NCBI GenBank assembly: GCA_029706075.1
Contig: JAINUG010000021.1
Location: forward strand, 930,001-994,000
DNA: 64,000 nt
Origin: Aldrovandia affinis
Taxonomy: Eukaryota > Chordata > Actinopteri > Notacanthiformes > Halosauridae
Direction: 5' to 3'
The notes beneath the pieces were generated by a model that was not told the origin of the DNA, searched no databases, and was given only the letters and a program-made list of their open reading frames with translations. Position numbers and translations under genes: made by a program. The stretch's first letter is position 1, and each line of letters opens with the position of its first letter. Positions 42,169 through 55,699 of the stretch are shown piece after piece.

Positions 42169-45100
42169 TAACGTGGTGACGTCTGCGGGTCACTGACCCA
42201 GCGATCCGCACGGCCGTGCCAACACGCCACTCAGATCGGATCACACCCAAGGCTTTTATTTATTAACCAGCGGGACCAAAGGCGTCCCTGTGTACAGCGC
42301 TTAGCAACCCTGACGCACTGCGATAATACATCCCTTGGAAGTCATGTGTGTGTGGGGCGCAAGGCCTCCTTTTGTGGCCCTTTGAACTCCGGACTACAAG
42401 ATACTGCTGGGAAAGGGCAACTCTACTTGGGAGGGCACGGGATTGGCCCTCACATTTTAGTTTGGCTTCCCTGCAATTTCGAGTTAGTTAGGCTACATTT
42501 CCTTCAGCACATCCTGCAATTTCAAAACATAAAAACTACTTTACTGCAAAAATATATTACAGGGACACCCTTCTTGGGCTCGTACTAGTACGCCTTGTAA
42601 TAGAGAGTGCTCAAAGGCTGATTGAAATCGACTTTACACTTTAAGTAGACAGTTGCAATGATAAGCCTATACTTTCCACGTGCTCTCCTGCGCTTTATCT
42701 TCAGCCTTCGTCTGGTGTGGCTTTGGGGAAATAGGATCTCTCTTCCTCCTTCTCCCTCCTCACCCCCTCTATCAACCTTCACTGCAGCCCACCGGCACAC
42801 CTCGACTCTCTGTCAGCCAGCGCAACGGACATTTCCCATTACACCGACAGATGGGGATCTCCACTGTGTCGAGCTCCAGCCAATGGTTCAATCAGAGCCG
42901 CCACTGGTTTAGAATCTCGCTATATTATCAGTCCAAAGTTTTATTAAGGTGGTTTGAAAGATGGAAATAAAAACACGACCTCTAAACAATTTACATCCTT
43001 ATTGCCAGTCAATTTGTGTGTACAAAATCAGAGTACTTAAGAAGTATCAACACAACCTCATCACAAACGGCCTCTCACCTAGCCCTGGGGGAGAGCACAT
43101 AGAACCGTTAATTACCTAACCGGATCTATTATCTGGCTTTATTAGCCCCGATGACAATGTGTTCCTGGTTTTCATAAAGAGGGACCAAGACAATCTATGG
43201 GATAAAAGCATTAAAAAAGTGTCTCACCTCCTGCCACAGAAAAGATCTGTTTTATATGCATGTATCAAAAGCTTACTCACAACACAGAACGAGACAAGGT
43301 CCTTACAACAACAACAACAATAAAGTGTTTGGGCAGAAGCGTTACCAATGAACGGCAGTTAACTTTCAGAACCGTCAAAAACAAACAGCAGAGAAGCGGT
43401 CTCCTTTCACTGAACAAAAGAGCCCGCTGCATTCTGGGAAGAGAGAGAGTAGAGAGCCAAGCCCGACTCACAGGGGCCTACCTTCCTCACAAACACCATT
43501 ACGTGCCATTAGTGCTGCCATTAAGGGCTTATTAGCTGGAAATGCAAGCCTCCGCTTTCTCCATCACAGCGGGCAGGCGGGGGGATTCGTGGGAGGTGGG
43601 GAGGTGCTGGGAGAGAGGAGGCGCTGGTCATGCTGAAGAAAAGCATTAATGGGAGAAACTGTACAGTGGAGCAAAACACAGACAGACTGGCAGACCAGGT
43701 GGTGTGGTCATTTAAGGGGAATGAGGTGGTATAGTGGAGTTTTACAGACACGGTAAAATCAATAGGAAATCCATCAGTGTGTGCAGTGAATGGCTGTTAG
43801 CTGAGGAAGCCCTAAGCAAACAGAGCAACCTACGCAGTCCCAGGTTTTATGAGCTGCTGGCTGAAGAGTTAAACGGCTAGATATGAAAACTGAGAAGATA
43901 ACATTCCAGTTGCGGTTACGCAACCGTACATTAGTCAAAGTTTTGTCTGTAACTTGAAAAAGGCTGTATTTCGATCGAAAATGTTGCATATGGTTTCAAT
44001 AAAACGGAAACGAACATAGAAGGAAGTGTGTTCTTCTTAGCTGAGGAAGTGATCCCTCGTGACATTGGAGTGTGATCCCCTTCTGGCAGGCAGGCCATGG
44101 ACAAAGCGGTGGTGAAAGAGGTGAAAGAGTTAAGCATGCCCCTCCTCTCCCCTCCTCTCCTCTCCTCTCCTCTCTCACTCCGATGTGCAGTCACCGTTCC
44201 TCACAGCCCTGCCAGAGCAGCTCATGTCCCCAGCACACGACTCACCCTAACAGAGCTCTCCAATACGACGGCACACTCAATCTCCTCCGGCAGAGCTGAG
44301 AGTGGGGAGTGGAGGGGAGTGGAGTGGAGTGGAGGGGAGGGGGGGGGTTCAGTACAGGCTCCTCTGCTCGAGCGACGGGGCCAGGGACGCTGTAGCTGCA
44401 ATCTCTGCAGGAGGCAAACTCGCTTCAGAACGGCCGACCCACTTTTGTGAATGGGCCGCAGTGGGAGGACTGCTCAGCGGTTTCGGGACCATAGCGCAAA
44501 ACATGGTGGGGGGGGTTGCGTGCTCGGCCTCTTACGGCTTGCAGATTTAAGCCAATAGCGGGATCAGGGGGGAGTCTGGAGCGTGTCCAGCAAACGCAGA
44601 CGATGAGCGCATTAGCAGAGTCCTGAGGAGAGCGGGGTCAACGGGGCCGCAAGGCGGCGCGGATTCAACACCGTCTGGGGATCGGCGAGTCAGTGCTCCG
44701 GACACACCACGGGGCCTCCTGAGCAGGCTGGGATATGATGCAGGCCTCGCTACAGCTGCAGCCTCGGCCGCAGCCTACCGGCGCTCAGACATCTCACCAA
44801 TGAGCTCATCTGAAATGACGTTAGCAGTTAGACGGCATGGGGGGAGAAAAACAGAACCGCACCCTGCTAGCTTGGGAACCCGTTTGACGTACGCATTGTC
44901 TAATTACATGAGTAAATGCGCACAGATGAAAGCTACCCGGAAGGCCCACACTGGAGCAACACCCCCATCTTAATTATAAAGCAGAGCTACCTGCAGTGAT
45001 GCGCCCTGAGGAGATGAGCCTTCGAGCAGGCCTTTGTGCCTAATACACACCCAACCACTGTATCCCCAACGAAGCCATTTTAATTGGCCTTAAAATAAAA

Positions 45101-46199
45101 TCAAATTAAAATTCTTGATAAAACTCTGCACCTTACAAGCAGCAAATGGCTGTCTAGCAGTTTTGACACTCTCCCCGATTCCTATTCAACATTCAGTTTC
45201 GCCAGTAGAGAGAGACTATAAACAGTCAATAAAAAGGAACCTCTCAATCATTCCAATTGAGACAGAAAACAGCAGCTTTGTGTAAGCTTTTACCTTGTCC
45301 CCTACAACCACGAGCAAAAGGAAAACGCGAGCTGCGGAATACGAAAGACGGACGCAAAATATTTGAGCTCCAAGGCCAAAATATGCATTGGACTAGGGGA
45401 GTTCATTGTAAACAACAACAAGAAGAGTTTTTCCTAAACATTTAAATGGCAAGGCGGTAGTAAGTTGTTAGCGTTGGCATGTTACAATTTGTTTCTGAAA
45501 TTGCAGGCTGCAGGTCATTTCTTACGCAAGTGTCATGCAAAAGCGTTTCCTGAGCAACAGGACACACAAGTGGTCACACTGTGTGCATCACCACAAAAGC
45601 ACCAGTATTTGAATGATGATTTTATTCAGCCATGGCATGTATAAGAGTGTAACTACACACAAACAGCTACCACCACAATCAACAGAAGTGCCATAAAATG
45701 CAAAGAAATCGCTGGGCAGGTTAATAGAAACAGGTTGGTGTCTTTGTGTGTCCTGGAGTTATGGTGAGAACGATTATTCTGCAGTTGTAGCTTCATTCGC
45801 AGAACACTCACGATTCTCCAGAAATGTGTAGCAGGCATTATTCAGAAAACGTATACATAGCAGAGAGAGCGCCGGGAGGTCTGGGAACTACTGGTGCAGG
45901 ATCCTTTGTGATCCATTCACAGGATTATAAAAATGAAAGAAGAAGAAACAAAGAAACAAATAAATAAACAAATAAATGGTAGGGGATGGGATTCTTGTTT
46001 TCTGCAGCAGCAGAAGGACGGAGGGGCGTTCTGCTGAGCTCTGCTTCACGGAGATATAAAACCTTTGTTTCTATAACAAATGATGATGGGGTTGGTGTTT
46101 TTTGCAAGGAGACGGCAGGTTTTCATTAGAACGGCAGCGCTGCAAGACTGAACTTCATCACGCTAGCAAGAACTTTCAAGAGTGGGTGCACCGCAGTGA

Positions 46200-46235
<36 letters not shown>

Positions 46236-49200
46236 CCCCCCAACCAGAGGACAGAAAACTGCTGACATGACCCAGCTGCTCAGGCAATCCTTTGCATTTT
46301 TAAATTTAAATGGAGGGACAGCCTCAATTTACAGTTACCAACACAATAGAACTGTCTGAGCAGTTGGGCCAAGTCAGCAGTTCTCTCTCTTCTGGACAAA
46401 CGAAACGGTCTGCACTCTCCCTCGTAAGGCTGCTGGCAGTGACCTACTATTACTATTGATTTCAAGAGTGGCATAATCTATCAACTGTTAGATGAACAAC
46501 ACAGTACCATTCTGAGGGAAGTTCATTTTAGTACATGCAGAGATCAAAACATTTCACAAAAAGCAGGCGTTCACCAGGCCTTACACATAGTTAAAGAGTG
46601 TCTGCTAAAATGCCTGTAATAATACTTGGAAAGGCAAGTCGGGGCTGGTAACATCAGTTTAGGGTAGTAAATACCCCACAATTCATGGTAGGCAGGTCCA
46701 GACACTGACAGACAGGCAACACATACTGTAATGCTCAATGCTGTACTGTAATGCTCAATGCTAAACCAGTGTATTCTCCTCTGTGTCCCACTGTTATCAT
46801 TGCCCCAACAGAGACCCAGCTATGACAATCTTCCAATTCCTGCCAACGGTCACACTGTCTGTGTGCAGGGCACTCACTGTATGATTAGGCTGTGTTTATT
46901 TGTATCAAAAAAGTACATGTTGAGATCAGTGAGGGAAGTGTGGGGGCAGTTTTTGCGCCCGTTCCAAGAAAATATTCTGCAACAGTCGCAAAGGTGACAG
47001 GAACATTGGCAGGCCAAACGTCAAAAACGCCTTTTCATGACGCACAAGCTGCACTTCTCTCACATGGGCCAAATAATCCCCAGCAGTCGGTTCACGTTCA
47101 GCTCATGAAAAGTCTGAAGATGAAAGTCTACAAGGTTCTGCAACCCATTTTGTCAAATAAAATATGTAATTAAGCCAAGACTTTTACAAATATTTTCAAC
47201 TCTACAAATTACATTCCCGTGCAAGGAAACTATATTCTTGAAATTCCATGATTTTTCATGCTTTTCATGGACCTAGGAGCCCTAAGAGAGAAGTTAATGT
47301 GTGCTTGCTGGGGTACTTGAACCGAAAGACCAGAAGAGTGAGAAGCCCCCGGCCTTCTCCGAATGGTGAAAAGCACTCTGTGGGTAGACCACCCCCACAG
47401 CTAGTACAGAGTCCCCAACAGAGAGCCTTCACTCGGCTGTGGCTCCATCTGATTAGCCCCTGTCCTAATTGCCTGTAATCCTGTGGTTAGGTGGAGAACG
47501 CTGAACCTTTACCTCCACAGGAGAAATCCGATAATTAGCCTTATTTCAGCCCTGTAATTCTACCCAGTCGAGAACAATGTGACCCTCCCCCACCCAGGGA
47601 TGGAGGTATATTTAAGACTGGGGGGAGGGTTCACTACCCCCCCCTGGTCTCCAGCTGGCCGTGGATGCGACGTTGACTCACCAGGATGGAGTGCATGCCC
47701 ATGTAGATTCGGCTCAAGCAGACCACAATGCACCAGCTGAAGGCCAGCACCAGGCCCAACATGAAGGGGTACTGTGGGAAAAGAACAAGGATGGGAGGGA
47801 AGAGAGAGAGAAATGTGATTACTTGGTTACAGTTCTGCAGCTGGTATATGCACAGCAAGAGAGCTAGCAAGGTCAAATAAAACATTGTAGCAACGGGACA
47901 TTTGCCATCTAACATATTTTTGTTCGCTTCACAAGGACCGCATAACCTACATTACTTTAGCTAACAACAATAAGTCATATTTTAAATGTTACCATTTGGC
48001 ATGTGCAGCCCATCCCTTGTGCACTTCCATTTCTGTCCTTGCAAAACTGATAAAGACATTTGTGTGGTGTTCTAGAATAACAGGCCCAAACCTTAACCGC
48101 TACCTACAAATTCTAACATTGTTTTACAGCATTAGATGCAACATAGATGTAGTTTTTACTAGTGGCTAAGTACTGGTAGGAGTCAGTATAGATCAATATA
48201 CAGACCCAGGGTTGTCTGACAGCAGCCCCACTTCATAGGCATGGGGCAGCCATCCTTATAGAAAATTATCTTATCACCATAATGCAGTGATAAGTGCCTC
48301 ATGGGCAGAGCTTCCATTCCCTGGGGACCACAAGCCCTGAGCCAATCCTGACTCCCAGGTCAAAGAACCCTCCCTGCTCCTCTTCACTGCACTGTGCACA
48401 CCCCTAAAGCAGAGTGTCTGTGCTCCATGATGTGGGTTTCACACTGAGCTGCAGCAAAAGACTGAAATGAGTTGGTGGGGAAAGAAAAGCGAAACTAAAA
48501 CTAAACGGTATGCAAGGCTGGACTAGGCCCTCCTCACCGAGCCATCTGCAGAGACTTCCAATCCCAGCAACCTGCAGTGGCCTCCTCACCCAGTCATCTG
48601 CAGTGGCCATCTTAACCCAGCCATCCGTACTGACCTCCAATCACAAATGCGTTGGCCTGCTCACCCAACCATCCACACTGACCTCTTCACCCAGTCATCT
48701 TCACCAAACCTCCAATCACAGTCGTCCTTACAGACCCTCTCCCCCAGCCATCTTCACAAACCTCCAATCACAGTCGTCCTTACAGACCCTCTCCCCCAGC
48801 CATCCGCACAAGCCTCCAATCACAGTCGTCCTTACAGACCCTCTCCCCCAGCCATCCGCACAAGCCTCCAATCACAGCCAAGGGCGCGCGGGCCTCACCC
48901 TGGGCAAGGCCAGGGGCCAATGCGTTGGGGCTGTGCGAGGGGGAGCGGGGGTCCTGGGAAGCAGTTCTGAAACACTGTTCCCCACTGACAACCACACAGA
49001 ACATTTAGGTCAGGTTCAGTCAACCAAGAGTCAGTGGTGGCACTGTTAATGAGGATAGTGTTCTGAACATCCTCGCTGGGACTGGCGGTAGTGTAGTATA
49101 ATGGTTAGGGAAATGGGCTTGTAACGCAAAGGTTGCATGTTCAATTCCCAGGTGGGGCTCTGCCGCTGTGCCCTCGAGCAAGGTACATAACCTGAATCGC

Positions 49201-52200
49201 TTCAGCAAATATCCAACTGTATATGTGTGTGTGTGTGTGTGTGTGCGTGTGTGTGTGTGTGTAAAGATGTCAACTCTGTAAGTTGCTCTGCATAAGAGCA
49301 TCTGCTAAATGCCCATAATGTAAAAACAAATGTAATGGCTCAGAGGTAGAGGCGCCTCTGAAACCCCCAGTCCCTCCTCAAGGTCATTCTAGTCTCTCAG
49401 ATTTCACAGGCTGCATATGGACTCTGTCCCAGAACAAAAGAGGAGGTTCTAACAGCGTTCTGCTATTCTGTGTCCAGCTGGGCCGAAGCTCATTTCCAGT
49501 ACAAACACTAAGGCACAAAATGTGACTCCTACACAACCAAGCACCTTTCTCATTCCCGGCCATACGGAGGCCCAATTGGCCCCGATGCGACGAACGGGTG
49601 TGTGGGAGGAAAAGCACCGGGACTGCTGATGTTTGCACACTGCCTGAAAGCCTTTTGTTCCCCCTCTCCTCGCTATGGTTTCAATGTTTGTAGTTCAGCT
49701 CCAATTTCCTCTCGGCAGCCCCCTGACCCTCTATCTCCCTGTGAGCAATGCCCCCCTCCCTCCTCCCCCCCTGCCAGACAGAGCCTGAATCCCAGAGACA
49801 GATGACTTAGTTCACTCCTGTTCACTCCCATTCAAAAGCAGCATGAACCTCCCTTCACGCTGGGCCTCTCCATCAGAGACAAACCAGGAGGACCGCACCC
49901 TGGACCCATCCATGGCCACATGTTGGTTTTCCTGACCGTTGTTCATACCTCCATTCTAAAATGATTTCACGGGTGAGTGCTCTCTGGTTTCCCCCGTCTG
50001 ACCTGACGCTGTGGCCTGAATCTAAGCAGGCCACCAGGGGGCAAAGGTTTGTACTCAAGCGGCTGGGGAAAAAATGTGGGGGAGGCTACATTGTGTCCAT
50101 GGATTAGAACAAAGCCGGCTCTCACAGGCAGAAGCATGGCATTCTGCTACCCCACGGCCAGCTACATCAAACTCTGGTCAGTGTCAGTGGGGGAACAGGG
50201 GAGGCTGGGAAACTGCCATCCTGTGGCACTCACTTCACACAAACCTCTTCTCATCCCAGCTGGGGAGCCCATCCATGTAAACACATTAGCTATCTGTAGG
50301 GGCCCTCACCAAGGTCTGCAGTCTCATCTGGCTGGTTTTCCAATGCCACCGCACTTTGCTGTGGTCGCAGAGTGGCAAACTCCGGCTGCCTTTTATGAGG
50401 TTGCGGTTTTACTGCCTGCTTATTATTGAGCAGGATTAGGACCTGGCTTTATGAAGCTGTGGTAAAAACGCACATAGTCCAGCGGGGACAGTCACATGGG
50501 CCAGGGGCAGATTGCGTTTCCCGATGAGATTGCGTGCTCGGTTAATGAGTACTGACTGTACGCCAGCTCTGGCACTCTCACCAAACCTCTTGGCGCCACA
50601 GCAGGGCAGAGAGATTGGTCCATTATGCCTGAGGGGAGAGGGGAGGAGTACTGCGGATCAATAAATCAGTCAACACATTTGAACGGATGTGGCAGCCTTT
50701 GCAAATTGCCCCAGACAGCACATGAGCAAAAATGCCCGCAGCGCCGAAGAATAAGAAAATCCAACAAAATAAGCAGACAACGGAACAATTTGCATCAAAT
50801 CTTCACATCATTTACACTGACAGTCTGAGACAGAGAGATAGGGCTGGTGGGAAGGAGAAAGAGAGAGAGAGACACAGAGAGAAGCCAACAGTCACACCAC
50901 TGATGGGACTAATCCGATTGCCTACCACACCACCGCAGCACAAGCAATGACTCATGCGCCACACATGCAGAAAGGAAGAGGTGACTGAAAAGCACTGTTC
51001 ATTTATGGGTGAGAGGGTTATGGCCCGTGAACTGAGCACCCTGGGACACATCCGTGTATACGGTATTCAATTACTTCAATGGAAGCCCAGAAATAAGTGG
51101 GATCCACCGTTTACACATTTCTTTGATTGAAAGCCAAATAAATGTCAAATGTTTCTAAAGTTTCAGGAAAGGTGAACACCCACTGGGAATAGGCATTTCC
51201 TTTGCGAGTTAACAGAACGGGATAATGCAAAAAACAGGGATACCCAGGACCAACAATTGTAGGACACAGAGTTTTTTGCTCCTGCTTGAGAACGTGCTTT
51301 AGAACGGATTCCCGACGGTCCAATTCATTGATGCAATGCTAAATGAGAATATGCTGAGGAACAAAGATAAATGCCGGACATATTGATTACTTGGATCAAG
51401 TTTCCCCGATGTCAATGCAAGGAAAAAAACTGCTGCAGCTTAATTTTACGCCCATATCAATGTATATAAATGACACATTGAAAAACCACAATGAGTCCAT
51501 TGAACTGAAAGGTGTGATTAAATTACTTGAGAGATAAAAGAAGAACACCACCTTATTATTTCTGCTGAGAGCAGCTATTTCCCCCTGTCAGATTTAAACA
51601 GTACCATAATAAGCGGTCCACACAATGTCCCATTCAATAGCTAAGAACATTGGGGCCTAATACAGGTTTAGTGTAAGAGTTCGGAGAAGAATGTGGCCAT
51701 CTTGAAACCCCAAATTATCGAGTGTGTATTTATAATATCCATAATGTCTATTATAATAGTGTGTATTTTCTAAAGGTCATAATACCACCACTGGTGCCAG
51801 TAAGCACACAATGGCAGCTGTCACCTTGCGGTAATTATGACGTCACAGCCGAGCACCTCCTATCAACAGAGATTACATTTTACATTCTAGGCATTTAGCA
51901 GATGCTCTTATCCAGTTTACAATTCTTTACATACAATCCATTTATACAGCTGGATATTTTACTGAAGCAATTCAGGTTAAGTACCTTGCTCAAGGGTACA
52001 ACAGCAGTGCCCCACCTGGGAATCGAACCTGCAACCTCTGAGTTACAAGCCCAGCTCCCTAACCATTACACTACACTGCCAGCCAGAGATGTGAAGGTGG
52101 TCTAAATGGTGGACCCAGTCACAGAACTGTGGATGAAGAGCCTACTTTCTAATCTAGCGCCAGCCCCAGATTAGAAATCCCTTCACTCTTCAAACAGCCT

Positions 52201-55200
52201 GCAGGAGGATTAGGAGCCAGGCAGAGGGGAAAGGGTCAAACATGACTGAAACAAATTAAAGGCGGAATTGTGGCCCGACGGCAATAGCGGACTGTGCCAA
52301 ATATCTTCCCACGATGTGAAATGCTCATTCTGTACGAAACATGGCCCATCCCTCTCTCTTCTGAGCAATTCCCTGTGATGGAGAAACATCTGTGTTCAGT
52401 TACTGTTTCAAAGGGAGGGGGATCTCAGTCTGCTGCGCATCCCAAATTCCTGCACAGACCTGTCACTGCTGTGGAATTCCATATCCCTGGGAGGCACAGT
52501 ACAGAAATCAACAGACAAACATAGCCAGGGGATTGGGCAAGGGAAGGGGTGCGGTGAGGCGTTTCCTTCTGATTTGTCCATTTTTTTCACTCTAGTGATC
52601 ACTAGCACAGAGTGTTTATAACCTACCTGGAGGCACCGCCATAATCTTCCAGGTCACCTAGTTAGGCTTTATGAGCCAAAGCATGAAAGTGAGGGTCTGT
52701 CACACAGTAACACTCTGCAAGCAGGGAAAGTGATAAGTTTATCAGGGCAAACTTTCCTTAGCACAGGCTAATTAGTTTAATCTCTTTCACTGACTCCATA
52801 CTCCACTACACACTCAAAGGAACCATAGATATGTCCAGTGCATGCAGGCATCCAAGGTAACCGCACAACACAGACGAGACACAATGTAACTGCTGATGCT
52901 GGGCCGAAGATTTCACGAGTAGGTGAATCAATCCCGTTTTGTGCAAGAGCTGACCCGAGGCCAAGGACTTCCACTTTCTTTCAATAATAATTAGCTGGCT
53001 CTTGGTTTAAAAAACGATTAGGCCACACATAAATCTGCTATGGGCAGTCACAGTCCAAACCACGGATTGGGTGCTTTCCAACTTTAACAGCAGCACAGAA
53101 AAAAGGGGCCCTGGAGGAGCTTCTCTTTAATTACCTGAGAGTGGGCCCCACAACAGTCTCACCCCCGTGTTCATGACAAGATAACAACAGTGCTCTGGAG
53201 AGGACTTTAGCGGCACACTAGCTGCCAGCCAGCGCCCCAGAAGAGCTCAAAGGAAGAGGAGACTTTCTGTAACCGTGGTTTCTGTGCTTCTCATTTTCTC
53301 AATCACGACTTTGAGGGTGTCTGCACAAAGAGGCGGTTCAGGCAGAGATGATAACAACCCAGTAAGCAGCAGCAAAATTGAGACTTCTCCAGTTCCACCT
53401 CGTCTTATCCTAAAAGGTTCCTGAATTACCTAAATTACAGGTTTACAGGGGGAGACGTAGAGATTCAAGTGGCTTTGATGTGTTCAATGGGTGTTAAAAT
53501 AAGGCATTTTCAATTATGAAAATCTTCCATCTCAGACGTCAAGGGCGTAGCCACTTATGAAAAAATATATATAGACGGGTCTAATTCATATCAATATATG
53601 TGTAATGCATGAGCAAGGTATTCCTGTGGGACGTCTTTATTTTCCTTTTACCTGATCCCTGACTGGCTGCTCAGCTGTCGTCTGTAAGGTCAATCAGCAT
53701 ATTTCGCAACCAAAGCACACCCAACCTACTGGGCCCAGTTCCCATGTTTCTTCTCCGGCAAACTTGTTTTCAAGAGTTTGGTGCCCTGGTGGCACCTGCA
53801 GTGATTGTCCCCTCTTTCGGACAACTGACTTAGCAGACTGTGTAAGTAGCAGCTAGGCGCTACACCCCCGAATGTTTTCTGTACCTCGTATCAGTGTGTG
53901 TGTTCCAGGAATGCACTGGAACAACATGGTCAGAACTTCCATTAGTAAAAACATTCCCCCTTGGCAGAAAAGACATGGAGTCCAACTCTACAAAATGATG
54001 GACCTATAGCACACAGGCTAAGTGTTATCAGTTACAGGCTAACGATAAGCAGATAAGAGCAAGGTTATTAGGGTGCTTTGTTCATGCAGCTGAAACATTT
54101 GCATTGCTTGCTTTGTTTTCAATTAGCTAGTGCTCTATTTTACCCAGAGGGAGAAGGAAATATAAAAGATACAGCTCTGAACACTGAATGCATTTGAAAG
54201 GGTATGAAATAACCCATGCATACGCCTATTAACACTTCAGTGCACCTGAGGTGTGAGTGAAACCCATTAAATAAGATGAACATAAAGTAGCCTACACTAT
54301 TCAACCTGAGATAAACCAAACTAGTTATAATAAGTTTAACTAATATCTACTGTAAACCTGAGCCAAACGTTTTGATAAAAAATCTATTTTAAAAGGGCTT
54401 AACTTTACCTCCCATCGGCCGTAAGTAAGTAGGAATAGCTCGAAGGGTATAGCAGTGCCTGACATGGCGTGCGTTGAGGGCATGCTATACTCCGAGTTGT
54501 AGAACATCTCCACCTTGACCACGGGTGGCGAGGCCGGCCTAGACCAGCGGATGACATCTTTGGTGCACTGTCCCAGGTACATGACCCACACCCATACGAT
54601 AATCAGCCTCCGAAACACATACGGGTCAACGTTCCAGATTAAGAAGGGGAAAAATGTGATATAGAACAGCTCATTGCCCAATTCGGTTCCAAATGTGAAC
54701 AGGTAGTACAAAAACTTATTTTCAATTAAGAACTCCTGCCCGATTTCACCAGTCAATGAGTTCTTGCGCAGGGGTTTGACTGTGCCCCTGTGATCGGGAT
54801 CCTCATTCTGAATGACAGCGTCGCCATCTAGAACGCGGTCGACTCCACAGCCGTTAGATGGGTTTTCAAACGATGTTTCCCTTTTCTCGGCTGCCTCGAT
54901 GGAGCCAGAGGTGGAAATGTTCGCGGTATGTGGCACAGTCTCGCCGGCTCCAAGAGTTAGAGCTGTCCCATTCGGCAAGCCGTTTTTACAGCTATCCTGT
55001 TCCACACGATTGCCAGCCGTGATGATTTTTCTCTGTCTAGGACCGTCGGTCACTTTCCCTTTACCTCCATAAATGTCACAATTGTCACTTTCACCTTGGC
55101 AGTGGTTAATGCAGGTGCCGTTGTAAAGTTGTTCCTGCTCCCCCTTTCTTTCAGTCGAAATCACAGAAAATGTCCCCTTCACACCGCAAATCTTCTGAAA

Positions 55201-55287
55201 CCTCGCAACATGGTGTGGGTCTTGTAGATTTTGACAGAGCTGCGCAACGCTTGTTTTCACATCGCTTGCCATATTTATCAAACCCAT
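37675..55287 (-). CDS. sgpp1: Sphingosine-1-phosphate phosphatase 1 (three exons; apparent frameshift in the last)
   Basis: An endoplasmic reticulum membrane enzyme that removes phosphate from sphingosine-1-phosphate, part of the sphingolipid rheostat and of sphingosine salvage. Exons are 55287-54409, 47771-47682 and 38225-37675. The lipid phosphate phosphatase signature is complete. Numbering from MASD, motif 1 is KDVIRWSRP (238-246), motif 2 is PSTH (265-268), and motif 3 is [12 protein letters not shown] (308-319), whose D is the first codon of the last exon. [19 protein letters not shown] and the C-terminal [14 protein letters not shown] are also family hallmarks. Expected length is about 501 residues against 441 in human; the excess is a longer, low-conservation N-terminal linker. 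A missing base near 37934 breaks the last exon. An alternative start MASDVKTSV at 55272 aligns better with human. Confidence 0.94.
40084..40125. repeat. (CT)n microsatellite
   Basis: Uninterrupted CT dinucleotides, about 21 units; the serine/leucine-rich open frames here are its translation. Confidence 0.95.
42111..42166. repeat. (GT)n microsatellite
   Basis: Uninterrupted GT dinucleotides, about 28 units, starting 20 bp after the exon-like stretch at 41986-42090. Confidence 0.95.
46201..46232. repeat. (AC)n microsatellite
   Basis: Sixteen uninterrupted AC units followed by a C-rich run. Confidence 0.95.
47682..47771 (-). CDS. sgpp1: sgpp1 exon 2
   Basis: 30 codons in phase 0, [20 protein letters not shown] then [10 protein letters not shown], acceptor TTTCCCACAG and donor CTG|GTGAGT. 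It carries the S-R and catalytic H of phosphatase motif 3. Confidence 0.95.
48525..48890. repeat. Minisatellite, 52-bp period
   Basis: CAATCACAGTCGTCCTTACA followed by GACCCTCTCCCCCAGCCATC recurs with GTCGTCC at 48721, 48773 and 48825. Degenerate copies on the left share CCTCACC.AGCCATC and CCTCCAATCACA. About seven units. It produces the long serine/proline/threonine open frame on the plus strand. Confidence 0.85.
49084..49337 (+). mobile_element. tRNA-derived SINE with internal GT expansion
   Basis: Starts GGCGGTAGTGTAGTATAATG, has the GTTCAATTCCCAGG B-box region and GAGCAAGGTACATAACCTGA. It ends TGTAAGTTGCTCTGCATAAG and CATCTGCTAAATGCCCATAA. A (GT)n run at 49224-49260 interrupts the body. 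Same family as 4211 (opposite orientation). Confidence 0.85.
51872..52083 (-). mobile_element. tRNA-derived SINE
   Basis: Plus-strand reading begins with the tail ATTACATTTTACATTCTAGG, CATTTAGCAGATGCTCTTAT. It runs through CTTGCTCAAGGGTACAACAG and ends CTAACCATTACACTACACTG. Head is on the right, so it is inserted on the minus strand. Same family as 4211 and 49084. Confidence 0.85.
54409..55287 (-). CDS. sgpp1: sgpp1 exon 1
   Basis: Two in-frame ATGs, at 55287 and 55272, both with A at -3 and G at +4. The second ([12 protein letters not shown]) matches the human start region MSLRQRLAQL; scanning would favour the first. [17 protein letters not shown] is the conserved N-terminal box. The membrane core begins at about residue 185, and the exon ends LLTYGRWE with donor GGGAG|GTAAAG. 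Confidence 0.94.
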
Positions 55288-55299
55288 GTTGAAACATCA

Positions 55300-55460
55300 A
55301 AATACGGGCGCAGTGCCTCACCCAACAGAAGTTGCTAGTTGGCTAACGTTAGCAAGCTATGTTCTCAGGCTAACCAACTTGCTACAACGAAACATACGAT
55401 GTCCAGGCTAGCTATCAAGCTACCTAACGTGGGCTAACTAAGCTTAGTTTACTGCGAAAG
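55300..55460 (-). promoter_or_regulatory. sgpp1: sgpp1 5' flank with GCTAACGTTAGC-type motifs
   Basis: The first 150 bp upstream of the sgpp1 start contain GGCTAACGTTAGCAAGC, GGCTAGCTATC and CTACCTAACG. This is 5' UTR or proximal promoter. No TATA or CCAAT box is obvious, and the transcription start is not resolved. Confidence 0.35.
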
Positions 55461-55699
55461 AGTTTGCGCGGAAAATAAAACAAACACGTGCAGTAAGAAA
55501 AACATACGAATTATTCAATTCCTCCGCGGTAGAAAAGTCAACGAAGTGAGTTACATATACGATATCCAGGAAGATTTCAGTTTTTAAAATCAGAGACCAA
55601 GCCTCGCACCCCTTTGCTCCGGACTCCGCTATTTCTTTCACAAATATCCGGTAAGTTAACTGACAGCTCCGGGAGCACAGCAGACGGGGATGCGCACGT

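Larger units (their letters stand above)
38226..47681 (-). other. sgpp1: sgpp1 intron 2 (9.5 kb)
   Basis: No second gene is recognised. It holds a probable repeat fragment at 38626-38690 (GTAAGAATTTCATTGTACTG), CT, GT and CA microsatellites at 40084, 42111 and 46201, an exon-like plus-strand stretch at 41986-42090, and a SINE-tail scrap at 46590-46623. TAAT-rich patches at about 43100-43165 and 47440-47570 could be enhancers, but nothing proves it. Confidence 0.6.
47772..54408 (-). other. sgpp1: sgpp1 intron 1 (6.6 kb)
   Basis: Holds a 52-bp minisatellite at 48525-48890 and two SINEs at 49084-49337 and 51872-52083. The rest (49.4-51.8 and 52.1-54.3 kb) is unique-looking sequence with no recognisable exon. 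Confidence 0.65.
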
